From Novipirellula galeiformis (GTDB lineage: Bacteria; Planctomycetota; Planctomycetia; Pirellulales; Pirellulaceae): 64,000 bases of DNA. The notes under the pieces are model-generated. The model ran no database searches. It worked only from the letters and a program-made list of their open reading frames with translations, and was not told the origin of the DNA. A program made the position numbers and the translations under genes. The stretch spans positions 674,729 to 738,728 of the forward strand of contig NZ_SJPT01000004.1 in assembly GCF_007860095.1 (NCBI RefSeq). The letters are read 5' to 3'. Position 1 is the stretch's first letter; every line of letters starts with the position of its first letter. Positions 1 through 9,250 of this stretch are shown in pieces.

Positions 1-1
1 G

Positions 2-1993
2 TTGGTCGGCGGAGGCTTAGCGTGGTTGCTCGCTCCGCCGCGGTCGGGCGGGATGGTTCATCCGTGGGTTTGGTTCGTCGTGACGCTCGCGATGCTCACG
101 CTGGCGGAGCGTTTTGACATGCTGCCCCCCATGTTCGACTGTTTGGCGATTCTGGTACTGGTGGGATTGATGCACCGAAAACCGGGGGAGCCTACCGGCG
201 CGGTTCCCTGGCCCAGCAAGGGACGCAAGCATGCCGCATCGATGGTGACCGCCGCGGGGTTGTTCGTCGTTTGGAGTAATCTCTCGCCGGCGATTTTGGC
301 AGGCTTGGTCGGATGGTTGGCGTTTACGTTCGCGGCCTCTTTGAGCGGGGATCCAGGCCGTCGTGCAAACTGGGGTTTGGCAATCTTGATGCTGGCTGGC
401 GGCTGCATCAACCCTCGCGGCGTGTTCGCTTGGTCAGATTCATTTTCGGCGATCGTGCCGGCATGGCGAAACCATCCTTCATTGCTGGCCGGTACGCCAT
501 GGCGACCGCTGTTTGAAGGGCTGCCGAATCAGGCGGCGATTTTATTTTTGGTGCTCACCGCGATTTGGGTTGCCACTGCAACGTTGAATCGACAGCGAAT
601 CCCTCGAGGGCTGTTTTGTTTCGCATGGATGCAGTGGTTGGCATGGTCGTCGCTTTCGAATGTCCCTCTGGCAACGACATGGCTGGCTGCCGATATTTTA
701 TTTACCTGGCATCGCCGCGGCGCGTGGACGATTTCCACTTTGGGCTGGTCGCGATCACGACGGATCGGCTTGCTCGTAGCGCCGCTGGTGATCGCGGTGG
801 CACCACCGCTCAGTGGATTGCTTGGGACACTGGGATGGGGGATCGATGTAGGGCTCGACAATCGGATGTTGCGAATCGCCTTGGAACCGACTCGTCCCTA
901 TGGAACGGCGTTTGCCGATGACACGCGGAGTGGTGGGATGTTGGCATGGGAAATCCCCCAGCTTCGCGAACCCTCCGCGGCAAGCGACTCGCCCCCGCTG
1001 CAACTGCAGGATGTCGCGCTGCGAGCGGTGATCACGGGCCGTTTTGCCGAGCACCGCCGCGTGATCGACGACCTGCGCCAGCAGCGGCTGATGAGTTATT
1101 GGTTGACGGACGGTTCTCGAGGTGGATATTGGCTGGCGCTGGAACGTCGCAAGACGACGTTGTTGGTTGTCTCGAGTCGTGACAGCGAGTTGATTTACGG
1201 ATTGGAACCGTCGATTTGGAAGCCGCTCTCACTTGATTCACCGGTGATCCCCTATGCTGCCGCTGGTGATGAGCACTACGCTCGTCAGATGGTCGAGACG
1301 CTCACTCACCGTGAGATCGTCGAGTTTCAAAATTGGCAATATTCATTTCCAAATTCGACCGGATCGCTTTTCGATCGCGATCGCTGGGGGGCCATCTCCG
1401 TGATCGTCAACGCCGATCAAGCGTACCGCCAAGCGGAGGTCTTTCGTGCCATGGGACTGCGATATGCCGCCCTGCGCGTGTTATGGGTCGGACGCGAGGC
1501 GTTCCCCGAGTCGGTGCCGTTGGCCTGCGCGATGACTCGCTGTCAAACCGAATTGGCGGAGGCTGAAATTGCCGCTACGGGCCGCCCCAGTTGGTTTCGT
1601 TACTTTGCCGCAACGGAAGCCCTCGCAAGGGATGCTTGCTCACCGTCACTCGAAGTGAAATTGGAAGTGCAGAACAAATCGATCGTTCCCGGTTGGGTTG
1701 CCCCCCAAAAAACAGAGCGGAACGACACGCTTCGTAACCGCGTGGCTGCGTACTTGCAACAGGGACCGCAGGCGTTGATGGTGTTGACGGACTTTCAAAC
1801 GTCGCGCGGCATCGAGCACGCCCAACTCATGTATGCTGGACTATGCGGAGCGATTGAGCTGGGGAACCCTGCGATGGCCGAACGCTACCTAACATGGTTT
1901 ACCGACAACCCGCCCACCGGCGTGTTACAACGATTAGTCGAAATGCGTTTTCGCGAACTGCACCCTCAGCCGACTTCGGATGACGAGTCGTGA
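2..1993 (+). CDS. Integral membrane protein of unknown function, 5' end cut by window edge
   Basis: The frame is open from base 2, so the true start probably lies upstream of the window. The N-terminal 270 or so residues hold several hydrophobic segments, followed by a soluble region of about 390 residues. I see no glycosyltransferase, kinase or protease signature. The C-terminal part (from about residue 455) is Ala/Arg-rich and helical and could be TPR-like; that is inference. The stop codon overlaps the GTG start of the next gene (GTGA), so this protein is probably co-translated with the multiheme cytochrome, which suggests a shared membrane-associated role. The function cannot be assigned. 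Confidence 0.75.
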   Translation: MVGGGLAWLLAPPRSGGMVHPWVWFVVTLAMLTLAERFDMLPPMFDCLAILVLVGLMHRKPGEPTGAVPWPSKGRKHAASMVTAAGLFVVWSNLSPAILAGLVGWLAFTFAASLSGDPGRRANWGLAILMLAGGCINPRGVFAWSDSFSAIVPAWRNHPSLLAGTPWRPLFEGLPNQAAILFLVLTAIWVATATLNRQRIPRGLFCFAWMQWLAWSSLSNVPLATTWLAADILFTWHRRGAWTISTLGWSRSRRIGLLVAPLVIAVAPPLSGLLGTLGWGIDVGLDNRMLRIALEPTRPYGTAFADDTRSGGMLAWEIPQLREPSAASDSPPLQLQDVALRAVITGRFAEHRRVIDDLRQQRLMSYWLTDGSRGGYWLALERRKTTLLVVSSRDSELIYGLEPSIWKPLSLDSPVIPYAAAGDEHYARQMVETLTHREIVEFQNWQYSFPNSTGSLFDRDRWGAISVIVNADQAYRQAEVFRAMGLRYAALRVLWVGREAFPESVPLACAMTRCQTELAEAEIAATGRPSWFRYFAATEALARDACSPSLEVKLEVQNKSIVPGWVAPQKTERNDTLRNRVAAYLQQGPQALMVLTDFQTSRGIEHAQLMYAGLCGAIELGNPAMAERYLTWFTDNPPTGVLQRLVEMRFRELHPQPTSDDES

Positions 1994-3270
1994 ACTTAGA
2001 GCATTGGAGGAACTTTCGTTTGAAACCGTTCAACCTCACCGCTGCGATTAACCTCACCGCTGCGATTAGTTGTCTTGGCACATTCGCTTGCGTCTTGTTG
2101 CTGGTACTGGTGATGCAAGTCCATTCCCCACGGCCGGTCAGCCGATTGGAAACGGACGAGCCTCGGATCAACGTTCAAACATGCGCCGAATGCCACAGTG
2201 GGATTGTCTCGGATTTCGCCACCGCACCCCATTCCAATACTCTACGACCCGGAAGCGATCCGGCGATGATGTCGGTGTTCGCGGGGCAATCCGTTGTGAT
2301 CGACGACCGCCGCTTCTCTTTCTCTCAGGAACAAAACGAACTGTGGTTCGAGAGTGATGACTTGGATTATCGACGGCGGGTCGATTGGGTGTTCGGTTCG
2401 GGGCGGCACGCATTGACGCCGGTTTCACTCGATCCAAAGGGAATGACGCAGCTTTACGTTTCATCGTTCGCAGACGGAAAATTGCGTAACACGCCCGGCA
2501 CGCCGGCGGTGCTCTCGACTCCACTGCGGCTGGGAAATCACGAGACCGTTGTGGACACGCGACGTTGTTTCGGATGCCATGCCAGTCGGTTGTGCAGCGA
2601 GGGAGTTTCGCGTGCGGCGGAAAGTGATTGCGAGCGGATGGAAACGCCGCCGCGGCCGCAAACCAGCGATCGTTTCAATCACGATACGGAGATCGAAATC
2701 GAGGGGCCGGTGACCGCCGACGCGATTCTAAATTTCAATACAAGCACCGATTGCATGGTCGCCAATTTGGACTGCAGCCGGTGTCATTTTGGGGCCGCAG
2801 CTCATGCCGAATCCGAGGGTAAGCTGCCAACGGTTCAGGGGTGGAGCGATTTGACGCCGCTGGAATCCATCAATCGTTGCGGCGAATGTCATCGTCGATC
2901 CGATGAGATGAAGCCCTATGAAATCTCGGTCGATCAAACGCATCTGATTCGATTCGCACCTGTCGGGCTTTCCATGAGTCGCTGTTTCCAGGTCGCCAAT
3001 GCTGCCGAGAATGCGGGGCGGTATCCGCGATTGGACTGTATCACGTGTCATGATCCGCATCTGCCGTCACGGACCGATCCAGAGTTTTTCGAAGCGATTT
3101 GCCGCGATTGCCATACCTCACCGACCCCTCCGCAAAACGCCAAAGCGGATCCACACTCCGGTGTTGTCACTTGTTCGCAGCAACCGATCGATTCCGCATG
3201 CCTGTCTTGCCACATGCCCCCATCCGACTTCGCCCCCGGGCTCCGATTCACGGATCATTGGATCCGCTGA
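1990..3270 (+). CDS. Seven-heme c-type cytochrome, membrane-anchored or secreted
   Basis: Seven CxxCH heme-attachment motifs can be read in order: CAECH, CFGCH, CSRCH, CGECH, CITCH, CRDCH and CLSCH. The N-terminus is basic and followed by one hydrophobic stretch (about residues 27-43), which is either a signal peptide or an anchor, so the hemes lie on the periplasmic side. The start is GTG and overlaps the previous stop by 4 nt. Near the start an 18-bp perfect tandem duplication (2032-2049, 2050-2067) encodes NLTAAI twice. The motif spacing is that of the multiheme electron-transfer cytochromes with NapC/NrfA- or octaheme-like motifs, but the specific reaction is not evident. A decayed copy of its 3' end occurs at 5484-5528. 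Confidence 0.9.
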   Translation: MNLEHWRNFRLKPFNLTAAINLTAAISCLGTFACVLLLVLVMQVHSPRPVSRLETDEPRINVQTCAECHSGIVSDFATAPHSNTLRPGSDPAMMSVFAGQSVVIDDRRFSFSQEQNELWFESDDLDYRRRVDWVFGSGRHALTPVSLDPKGMTQLYVSSFADGKLRNTPGTPAVLSTPLRLGNHETVVDTRRCFGCHASRLCSEGVSRAAESDCERMETPPRPQTSDRFNHDTEIEIEGPVTADAILNFNTSTDCMVANLDCSRCHFGAAAHAESEGKLPTVQGWSDLTPLESINRCGECHRRSDEMKPYEISVDQTHLIRFAPVGLSMSRCFQVANAAENAGRYPRLDCITCHDPHLPSRTDPEFFEAICRDCHTSPTPPQNAKADPHSGVVTCSQQPIDSACLSCHMPPSDFAPGLRFTDHWIR

Positions 3271-3641
3271 GGCGAAGGTTCTAGCGTTCCCCTTCATTTT
3301 GACTGGTCCAATGCGTGAGGCATTGGGACCATGCGGACGCCGCGAGCAACGGGTTGAATGCGCGCGATCGTATGGCTCACTCAAAAGGTAGCTGAGCAGG
3401 GCGTAGAAGCGTCGTCCGTTGACCCCCGGCCGGGCTGTTTACATAACCTTCTCGCGGCGGTTACCCGCAATTTGGGGAGATGGAACCTAAGGTTTTCTTG
3501 TCCACTATGACCCCCTTGCGTAAAATAAAATCACACTAAATGCGGATAGCGGCGTCCATTCCTGACTACAGGGGTGTCGCCGCTCCCTGCGACAGCGGTG
3601 TCTTTTCATCTTTTCGTTTTCTAAATTGAGAGGGGTTTATT
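3231..3641 (+). repeat. Upstream copy of a duplicated block (cytochrome tail, intergenic DNA, promoter region)
   Basis: This 371-bp gene-free stretch plus the last 40 bases of the cytochrome gene is recognisably repeated at 5490-5905. The best conserved parts are the cytochrome tail (33 of 40 bases identical by eye), a segment with ttacccgcaattt (near 3460), and the last 50 bases before the DUF1559 start. That final stretch contains the Shine-Dalgarno sequence gagagggg and a GTG start. It probably carries the promoter of the DUF1559 gene, but I cannot fix the -35/-10 boxes. Confidence 0.75.
3304..3331 (+). terminator. Hairpin downstream of the multiheme cytochrome
   Basis: An 11-bp stem (3304-3314 with 3320-3331, one bulged base) closes a 5-nt loop 33 nt after the cytochrome stop codon. 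There is no T-run after it, so it is either a weak terminator or an mRNA 3'-end structure. Confidence 0.45.
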
Positions 3642-4625
3642 GTGAATAACCACAAAAGGCTTGGGTTCACGCTCGTCGAATTACTGGTCGTGATCGCGAT
3701 CATCGGCGTTTTGGTAGGCTTGCTATTGCCTGCCGTACAATCTGCCCGTGAAGCAGCTCGGCGGATGCAGTGTTCCAATAACCTCAAGCAGATTGGGCTT
3801 GCGCTGCACAATTACCATGACACCTTTGGCACCCTGCCTTTAGGGGCGCATTGGAAGACCGAGCCGAGTGGTTCTGCCGCCGATACTCCGGCACCTGAGA
3901 GTGCACGTGACGCAGGTTGGGGGGCAACTTGGTTAGTGATGATTTTGCCGTTCATGGAACAGCAAAACCTTGCCGACCAATATGACTCGCGGTTGCCCGC
4001 TCGACACCCCGATAATTTCGACGTCGTCGCGGCCGAGATGGGCATCTATCGCTGCCCATCGCACCCGATACCCTCGAACCGTCTAACACAGGACTACGAC
4101 GGATTTTCAAAGGCAAACTATGCCGGTAACAGCGGTGCCGGCCGTTTGCTTCGTCGTGCGGATGCTACCAACAGCGCCCTGGCGGGAATCTTTCATGTGC
4201 TTGATCGACGCGCCGCAGGTTTTCGCGACGTGCTCGATGGGACTTCCAATGTGGCGATGACCAGCGAAGTCATGGCGTCGAACAGCACCGGCGACGATCG
4301 CGGTGCCTGGGCTTGGGCAACCGGGCCACTGTATTCGGGCGGAACGGGAAGCAACTGTAGCGGAACGGGGTTCCACACCCCTAATTCCAAAACCCGTCTG
4401 GATTGCAGTCATTACTCGTCGAACGACCAAACCAATGTCAACTTCGGATGGCGTAGCAATGCAGATTCACTCGACGCCGGAGTTGCGGCTCGAAGCTTTC
4501 ATCCAGGCGGTGTGTTGATGGGATTGGTAGACGGAAGTGTCCGTTTCATGACGGAATCCGTCGATTCAACCACCTACATGAACCTGCTCGCCCGAAGCGA
4601 TGGTAACCCGATCCAATTGGACTGA
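3642..4625 (+). CDS. DUF1559 pilin-like protein, copy 1
   Basis: The 327-residue protein begins with a prepilin/pseudopilin-type leader: basic residues, then [20 protein letters not shown], with a predicted cleavage after Gly8 and Glu at mature position 5. The SBP_bac_10/DUF1559 region follows, with the family's conserved [20 protein letters not shown] stretch and, near the C-terminus, the H-X9-DG motif (FHPGGVLMGLVDGS). Proteins of this family are very numerous in planctomycetes and are thought to be exported filament or surface proteins; their exact role is unsettled. The start is GTG with a gagagggg ribosome site. The next gene is a small lipoprotein, the same pairing as in copies 2 and 3. 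Confidence 0.92.
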   Translation: MNNHKRLGFTLVELLVVIAIIGVLVGLLLPAVQSAREAARRMQCSNNLKQIGLALHNYHDTFGTLPLGAHWKTEPSGSAADTPAPESARDAGWGATWLVMILPFMEQQNLADQYDSRLPARHPDNFDVVAAEMGIYRCPSHPIPSNRLTQDYDGFSKANYAGNSGAGRLLRRADATNSALAGIFHVLDRRAAGFRDVLDGTSNVAMTSEVMASNSTGDDRGAWAWATGPLYSGGTGSNCSGTGFHTPNSKTRLDCSHYSSNDQTNVNFGWRSNADSLDAGVAARSFHPGGVLMGLVDGSVRFMTESVDSTTYMNLLARSDGNPIQLD

Positions 4626-4701
4626 GCAATTGCTCCGTTCCCATTTGTCTAACTCGCAGCAAGCTGATTCCTCCTTCACCATTTTTTCAAGAGGTATTCC
4701 A

Positions 4702-5043
4702 GTGACACGATTGTCAACCATGGCTTTGTGTAGCCTACTTTTACTGGCGATTCCTGCCTGTCAATCGTCGGGTGAATACGTGGAACCTCCTTCCAATTCG
4801 GAAATGGTTTCCGAGACCAAGCAGTTGGTGAATCAGTTTGTTGCAGAGGCGGAAAAAAATCTGCAGACGGTCAAAGCTAATGCGGCAGGCTTAGCCGAAT
4901 CGGTCGAAGCGATCGAAGACCCTGCACTCGATTCGATCAAGGTAGCCGCTCGGAATTTGGCAAACCAAGCGTCCAGCGGGGCCAGCGAATCGGAAATCAA
5001 AACAACCCTTGCGGAGCTGAAGCAAAAAGCGGCAGCATTGTAA
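4702..5043 (+). CDS. Small lipoprotein paired with DUF1559 copy 1
   Basis: This 113-residue protein has a short basic N-terminus, a hydrophobic stretch and the lipobox-like IPAC with Cys at residue 18, so it is probably a lipoprotein. The mature part is rich in Ala, Glu and Lys and predicted alpha-helical (possible coiled coil). I chose the GTG at 4702 because agagg lies 8-12 nt upstream and because it starts directly at the signal sequence; the longer open frame from 4600 would overlap the DUF1559 gene out of frame. No family is recognised. It is probably co-transcribed with the DUF1559 gene. Confidence 0.75.
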   Translation: MTRLSTMALCSLLLLAIPACQSSGEYVEPPSNSEMVSETKQLVNQFVAEAEKNLQTVKANAAGLAESVEAIEDPALDSIKVAARNLANQASSGASESEIKTTLAELKQKAAAL

Positions 5044-5117
5044 ACTGGATGAGACTGCACGCCCCGCTGATTTCAGCGAGGGCTGGAACTCTATAGCCAA
5101 GCAGTCAAGCAAAGCTC

Positions 5118-5148
5118 GAGTTGGCCACATTAAAAAGTAGGCCAACTC
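5118..5148 (+). terminator. Inverted repeat downstream of the lipoprotein gene
   Basis: Perfect 9-bp arms gagttggcc (5118-5126) and ggccaactc (5140-5148) flank an A/T-rich 13-nt loop. It lies 75 nt after the lipoprotein stop. There is no T-tail, so the terminator role is tentative. Confidence 0.4.
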
Positions 5149-5483
5149 CGGTGGAGCGAGTTGTGGTTTCGTTGTTGTGGGAACGGCGCGAGCTCTGCGT
5201 GAGTTGCCTATGAAAACGCGGGGCAAGGGAAGTCATTGTTTTTCAACCTCCCACCTAGTGTGGGATGGTTGCGTGACGGTTCATTCGAGGGGCCGTAATG
5301 GTTTATCCAGCCAGTGCCGATCCTTTTCTTTAAGACATCATCGGGTGTTAATCGGCGGGCTCGGGCTATGCGGGCCGAGCCTTCCATGCCGGCTCGCTTT
5401 CGAGGAACTCAAGCGTGATCGGTAGGATGTCAATTACTTCTAAGTAGCGATTGAGCCCCACCAATCGAGATACCGCAGTAGCC

Positions 5484-5528
5484 CGGCTTCGCCCCTGGGT
5501 TCCGATTCGTGGATCACTGGATCGGTTG
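5484..5528 (+). pseudogene. Relic of a duplicated cytochrome c 3' end
   Basis: Read in frame, these bases encode PGFAPGFRFVDHWIG followed by TGA, matching the last residues of the heptaheme cytochrome (DFAPGLRFTDHWIR, stop). At DNA level 5490-5529 matches 3231-3270 at 33 of 40 bases by eye. No other part of the cytochrome gene is recognisable upstream, so this is a fragment left by the tandem duplication that produced the second DUF1559 gene. Confidence 0.75.
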
Positions 5529-5905
5529 AGACGAATGCGCGAGCGATCCACTTCTTTTGAACGAGCGTGCGGGGTCATCACGAGCCTGCGGAGGCGGTGA
5601 GCAAACGGTTGTTTCGCGAGATCGTAGCGGCGGTTGGCGGCCACACAAAAGGTAGCCGGTTCGGGTGTTGGAGCATCGTTTGCGGAGCGTTGACTGAGCG
5701 ATGGATCGGGTTTTTCACGCCGCGGTTACCCGCAATTTGGAGAGATAGATGCCCAGACTTTCTTGTCGGTTATGACGAGTCTACGTAGAGTTAAAGCACA
5801 CTAATGGCATATAGAGGCGGTGATTATTCTCTTAGAGGGTGTTGTCACTCCCTGCTGCAGCGGTGTCTTATCATCTTTTCGTTTCCGTATTGAGAGGGAT
5901 TTATT
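5490..5905 (+). repeat. Downstream copy of the duplicated block
   Basis: Second copy of the 3231-3641 block, offset by about 2.26 kb and diverged. The gene-free stretch 5044-5905 contains, before this block, an inverted repeat at 5118-5148 and a second hairpin, GGCTCGG (5358-5364) with CCGAGCC (5375-5381). The end of the block carries the gagaggga ribosome site of DUF1559 copy 2. I see no coding gene in the interval. Confidence 0.7.
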
Positions 5906-6997
5906 GTGATTAACCACAAGACGCGTGGGTTTACGCTCGTCGAATTACTGGTCGTGATCGCGATCATCGGCGTTTTGGTGGGCTTGTTATTGCCCGCCGT
6001 TCAATCTGCTCGCGAAGCAGCCCGACGGATGCAGTGTTCAAACAATCTGAAGCAGATTGGGCTCGCGCTGCACAATTACCACAGTGCACACAACGCCATT
6101 CCGGCGCTGCGTGACCGTCACGATAATGTTGCTCCCGGCATTGATAACTGGAATACCCAGAACTTCAGTTGGTCGTCTCGAATTTTGCCGTTCATTGAGC
6201 AGGCAGCGCTTTACGAGCGGATCGACTATTCGTTGCATACGTGGTGGAGCAGCTCGCGACGTCCCAATCAAGTTTATGACGTCGTGAATCCGACGGTGCT
6301 CGCTGCGTTTCGTTGCCCGAGCGAGCCAGGCACCGGATCGATCATCTGGACCGATTCGACGTCGGTTAAACACTCAGGCTCTCCTTCGCACGCCGACTAT
6401 GCGCCGACGAACTATTTTGCCTCCACCGGACCGGACAGCATTTTGCGTTGGAACACCGAAGGGGTTGGCTTTTTTGATTCGATCCGCTCCGATTCAGCGA
6501 GCACGGGCACGAAGGCCCGCTTTCGTAAGTTCCGAGACATACTCGATGGACTGTCCAACACCGTGGCGGTATCTGAAGGTATCATCGGGCAGCCTCGGTT
6601 GAATATCAATTCGACCATGCGAACCAACCTCGGCTATGACCAACAGACGACCGGCGCGGCCGGGGATCTGAATGCAACGAGCAGCGACAATGGTTGTCCG
6701 GCGACGGGAAGTGCGGATACGAATTCAGGACGTGCACGTGGGCTGACTTGGTTGCGAGGCTATTCGCCTAACGAAGTGGCTTTCAATACGCTGATGACTC
6801 CCAATTCAAAACTGTGGGATTGTGGCGCCAATAGTGATCGCAACATGTACGCGGCACGGTCGTTACACGCCGGTGGAGTGCAGGTGGCGATGGGGGACGG
6901 TTCGGTCAAGTTTGTGTCCGATTCGGTTAACTTTCTGTTGTGGCGTGCAGTCGGTGGTATCGGTGACCGCGTGGTCGCTAATATGGATGAGCTCTAA
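5906..6997 (+). CDS. DUF1559 pilin-like protein, copy 2
   Basis: This 363-residue paralogue of the gene at 3642 has a nearly identical first 55 residues or so: prepilin-like leader, [20 protein letters not shown], then the [13 protein letters not shown] region. The remainder is strongly diverged. The C-terminal H-X9-DG motif is present ([14 protein letters not shown]). The GTG start and the preceding gagaggga mirror copy 1, in keeping with tandem duplication followed by divergence of the body of the protein. A prepilin peptidase-type processing site and export to the cell surface are expected from the family. It is followed by a short lipoprotein gene at 7147. Confidence 0.92.
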   Translation: MINHKTRGFTLVELLVVIAIIGVLVGLLLPAVQSAREAARRMQCSNNLKQIGLALHNYHSAHNAIPALRDRHDNVAPGIDNWNTQNFSWSSRILPFIEQAALYERIDYSLHTWWSSSRRPNQVYDVVNPTVLAAFRCPSEPGTGSIIWTDSTSVKHSGSPSHADYAPTNYFASTGPDSILRWNTEGVGFFDSIRSDSASTGTKARFRKFRDILDGLSNTVAVSEGIIGQPRLNINSTMRTNLGYDQQTTGAAGDLNATSSDNGCPATGSADTNSGRARGLTWLRGYSPNEVAFNTLMTPNSKLWDCGANSDRNMYAARSLHAGGVQVAMGDGSVKFVSDSVNFLLWRAVGGIGDRVVANMDEL

Positions 6998-7146
6998 AAT
7001 TGATGTCGCGCTAAGCGACACGTGTCACCCGCGAACCTCGTCCGCGGGTTTCGCAGGTTCGATCCGCTCGCCGTAATCACTCGGTTGTGGCGGCGGACTT
7101 CGATCCTCCACTTTTCACGAACTTCCAACTCCATTTCGACAACCAA

Positions 7147-7326
7147 ATGAATATCTCCGCATTGTGTAAAACGGCTGCGTTTTTCTTGTTCGCTGGATGC
7201 CTCTGCTTGCCATTGGCCGGTTGTGGTTCCAGTACCGATCCCGTCGGTGTTGAGGATGGCGGTCTCCAAGAAGACGAAGCCTTCAAAGAATCCGAAGAAT
7301 ACACCTCGGGCGAGCAAGGAATCTAA
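7147..7326 (+). CDS. 59-residue lipoprotein paired with DUF1559 copy 2
   Basis: The short open frame starts at the ATG at 7147. The N-terminus is a typical type II signal, with a hydrophobic run ending in the lipobox LPLAGC (Cys at about residue 26). The mature part is small and acidic, ending EYTSGEQGI. A longer in-frame reading from 7087 would add a stretch with no signal-like character. The protein shares position and type, but not sequence, with the lipoproteins behind the other two DUF1559 genes of this window. Confidence 0.75.
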   Translation: MNISALCKTAAFFLFAGCLCLPLAGCGSSTDPVGVEDGGLQEDEAFKESEEYTSGEQGI

Positions 7327-8184
7327 CACACGCGTTTGAGTGTGTAGGTGCACGGCTTTTGCTTGGCAACTCCGCCGCTTTCTCGCTAGCGAATCCCTTG
7401 TGATTCGCTAGCGATGCCCATGGCCCTCCAAGCATCAGAGATGCGGTTTTGCTTTCGTTAGTGGAACACTCCCGGCTAGGGAGGCTCCTCCAGCCCAAAG
7501 CGTGGTTGATGGAAGGATGCACTTGATATCGAGTCTGGGATCTTCATGATCTTCGGTATCAAGGGGGTTGTCCCGGTGTGTTGTCCCGCTTCAGCGGAAC
7601 GAATCGGGTGGGGTTGAGTGACTCCGAATGTGTCATCCGTCCCCGAGTCTCCCCTGGTTGCCTGGAATCGTGGTTGCCCGGAATCGTGGTTGTTATCGGG
7701 CGAAGTCGGCATTTTAAGGCCGACAGTGACGGTTCGATTCTACGGAACTCAAAAACGCATAAATCTCTCTGCTGCCGATGTTGCGAGACCTTGTGGGTGT
7801 CCGCATGCGTCCGCTCTTGCCACTCCCGATCAAAATCGCAGCCTTATCCGGGGGCCGTTCGTACCGAAGTGTCGATGGTGACGCATGTCATTCTTTGACC
7901 CGATGGGAAACTTCACAGCGGGCGAATCAGGCTGCCGAGACGAGCGGGACACTTTGGGACGCGAGAGGCTACAAGACGATTGAAAGTCCTCTATATTATC
8001 GGAGGTTGGCTGTATTTCGAGGGTTCGTTTTACACCTTTGAAAAGCGGAATATCGGGAGACAGCAGCCAAGGTCCCGCGTGTCTTCCAACCGTTCACATG
8101 CGCGTTCTTGCTAAGCAATGCGAATCGTTGGCTAAAATCGGAACACAACATCCTTGTCACGACACCCCCGTGCGAACCCAAGCC
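7327..8184. other. Gene-free stretch with a hairpin and a short tandem repeat
   Basis: No convincing coding gene. A perfect 12-bp stem (7383-7394 with 7403-7414, arms tcgctagcgaat/attcgctagcga, 8-nt loop) lies 56 nt after the lipoprotein stop and may end transcription. A 16-bp unit, tggttgcctggaatcg, is repeated in tandem at 7655-7670 and 7671-7686, with a partial third copy after it. The rest shows no structure I can interpret. Confidence 0.55.
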
Positions 8185-9231
8185 ATGAATTTTCGTAGAG
8201 TGCCACGAACATTGTCGTACTTCCTTCGCCTGCGATTCGTGGGGGTGTTGATTGCGACGATCATCATCGGCGTGTCGGGGCTGGATAAGGAAATTCAAGC
8301 CGACGAGTCCCTTGCCAACCAAATTTGGGTAGTCAGTACGCGTGACGCTTCGAGTTGTGCACCCTCGGTTAGCCAGGCCAGCCGGATCAAATTCTGGTCA
8401 TGCCACCAACGTAGCCGTTGGCAACCATCCACCGCGAACCACTTTTTTGATTGCGTCAATGGCGATCTCGCCGCCGATCCGATGCCGTTGTGCATCTATG
8501 TACATGAAAATCGGGTGAGTGCGGAGGAAGCGTGGGGGCGAGCGCGGTCGATTTATTGTCAACTGCAGCAGGCATCACAATCAACGAACGATCGTTTTCG
8601 TTTGGTGGTGATCTCTTGGCCGAGCGATCGGATTGGAGTTCGCCCGCGGCCTGATGCACAGATCAAGGCGCAACGTAGCGAGATGCATGGTTATTATTTG
8701 GCTTGGTTGTTGGATCAGATCGATGCGCGAGTTCCCGTCCGCATGTTTGGTCACAGCTACGGACCCCGCATGATCACCTCAGCGTTGCATTTGTGGGGAG
8801 GTGGCACGATTGCGGGGTATCGTCTACCGCTGTCTCCTTCCTCGGTTCGGCCTTCGGTGAGGGTCGCTTTGTTGGCCTCGGCGTTGGACGCGAATTGGTT
8901 GTTGCCCCATCAACATCACGGCCGCGCGTTGACGCAGGTCGAGCACATGATGATTGCGTACAATCCCCGTGACTCGGTGCTTCATTGGTATCCACGACTG
9001 TACGGCCGCGGTGGGCCGCCCGCGTTGGGCTACGTCGGTATGTCAACGTCCTCGCTGGGAGCGGACGGATATAAGGTGCAACAGATCAACTTCAGTGGAA
9101 ATGTTGGCAAAACACACAGCTGGGATGCCTACGCCGGCAACCCAGCGGTGATGTCACAACTGGCCTCCTATCTGTTGGCAAAACCCAATATCGGTTCGCC
9201 ATACTCGATCACCTCGATTAACGCGGAATAG
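8185..9231 (+). CDS. Secreted or anchored alpha/beta-hydrolase-like protein
   Basis: The start is placed at the ATG at 8185, because the preceding in-frame codons (open back to 8038) are not signal-like, whereas MNFRRVPRTLSYFLRLRF plus a hydrophobic run makes a good signal peptide or anchor. The 348-residue product contains RMFGHSYGPRMI, a GxSxG nucleophile elbow, after a beta-strand-like RLVVISWPSD, consistent with an alpha/beta hydrolase fold. A later Asp (in YNPRDSVLHW) and a His near the C-terminus (GKTHSWDAY) could complete the triad. The substrate is unknown. No strong ribosome site is seen, so the start is uncertain. Confidence 0.7.
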   Translation: MNFRRVPRTLSYFLRLRFVGVLIATIIIGVSGLDKEIQADESLANQIWVVSTRDASSCAPSVSQASRIKFWSCHQRSRWQPSTANHFFDCVNGDLAADPMPLCIYVHENRVSAEEAWGRARSIYCQLQQASQSTNDRFRLVVISWPSDRIGVRPRPDAQIKAQRSEMHGYYLAWLLDQIDARVPVRMFGHSYGPRMITSALHLWGGGTIAGYRLPLSPSSVRPSVRVALLASALDANWLLPHQHHGRALTQVEHMMIAYNPRDSVLHWYPRLYGRGGPPALGYVGMSTSSLGADGYKVQQINFSGNVGKTHSWDAYAGNPAVMSQLASYLLAKPNIGSPYSITSINAE

Positions 9232-9250
9232 CTCACGAAGGATTCAAACG

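Noticed and set aside
7578-7898. 106-codon plus-strand open frame in the gap before the hydrolase gene
   Set aside because: Its sequence is low-quality (Cys/Ser/Arg-rich, no motifs) and overlaps two other open frames with no better support.
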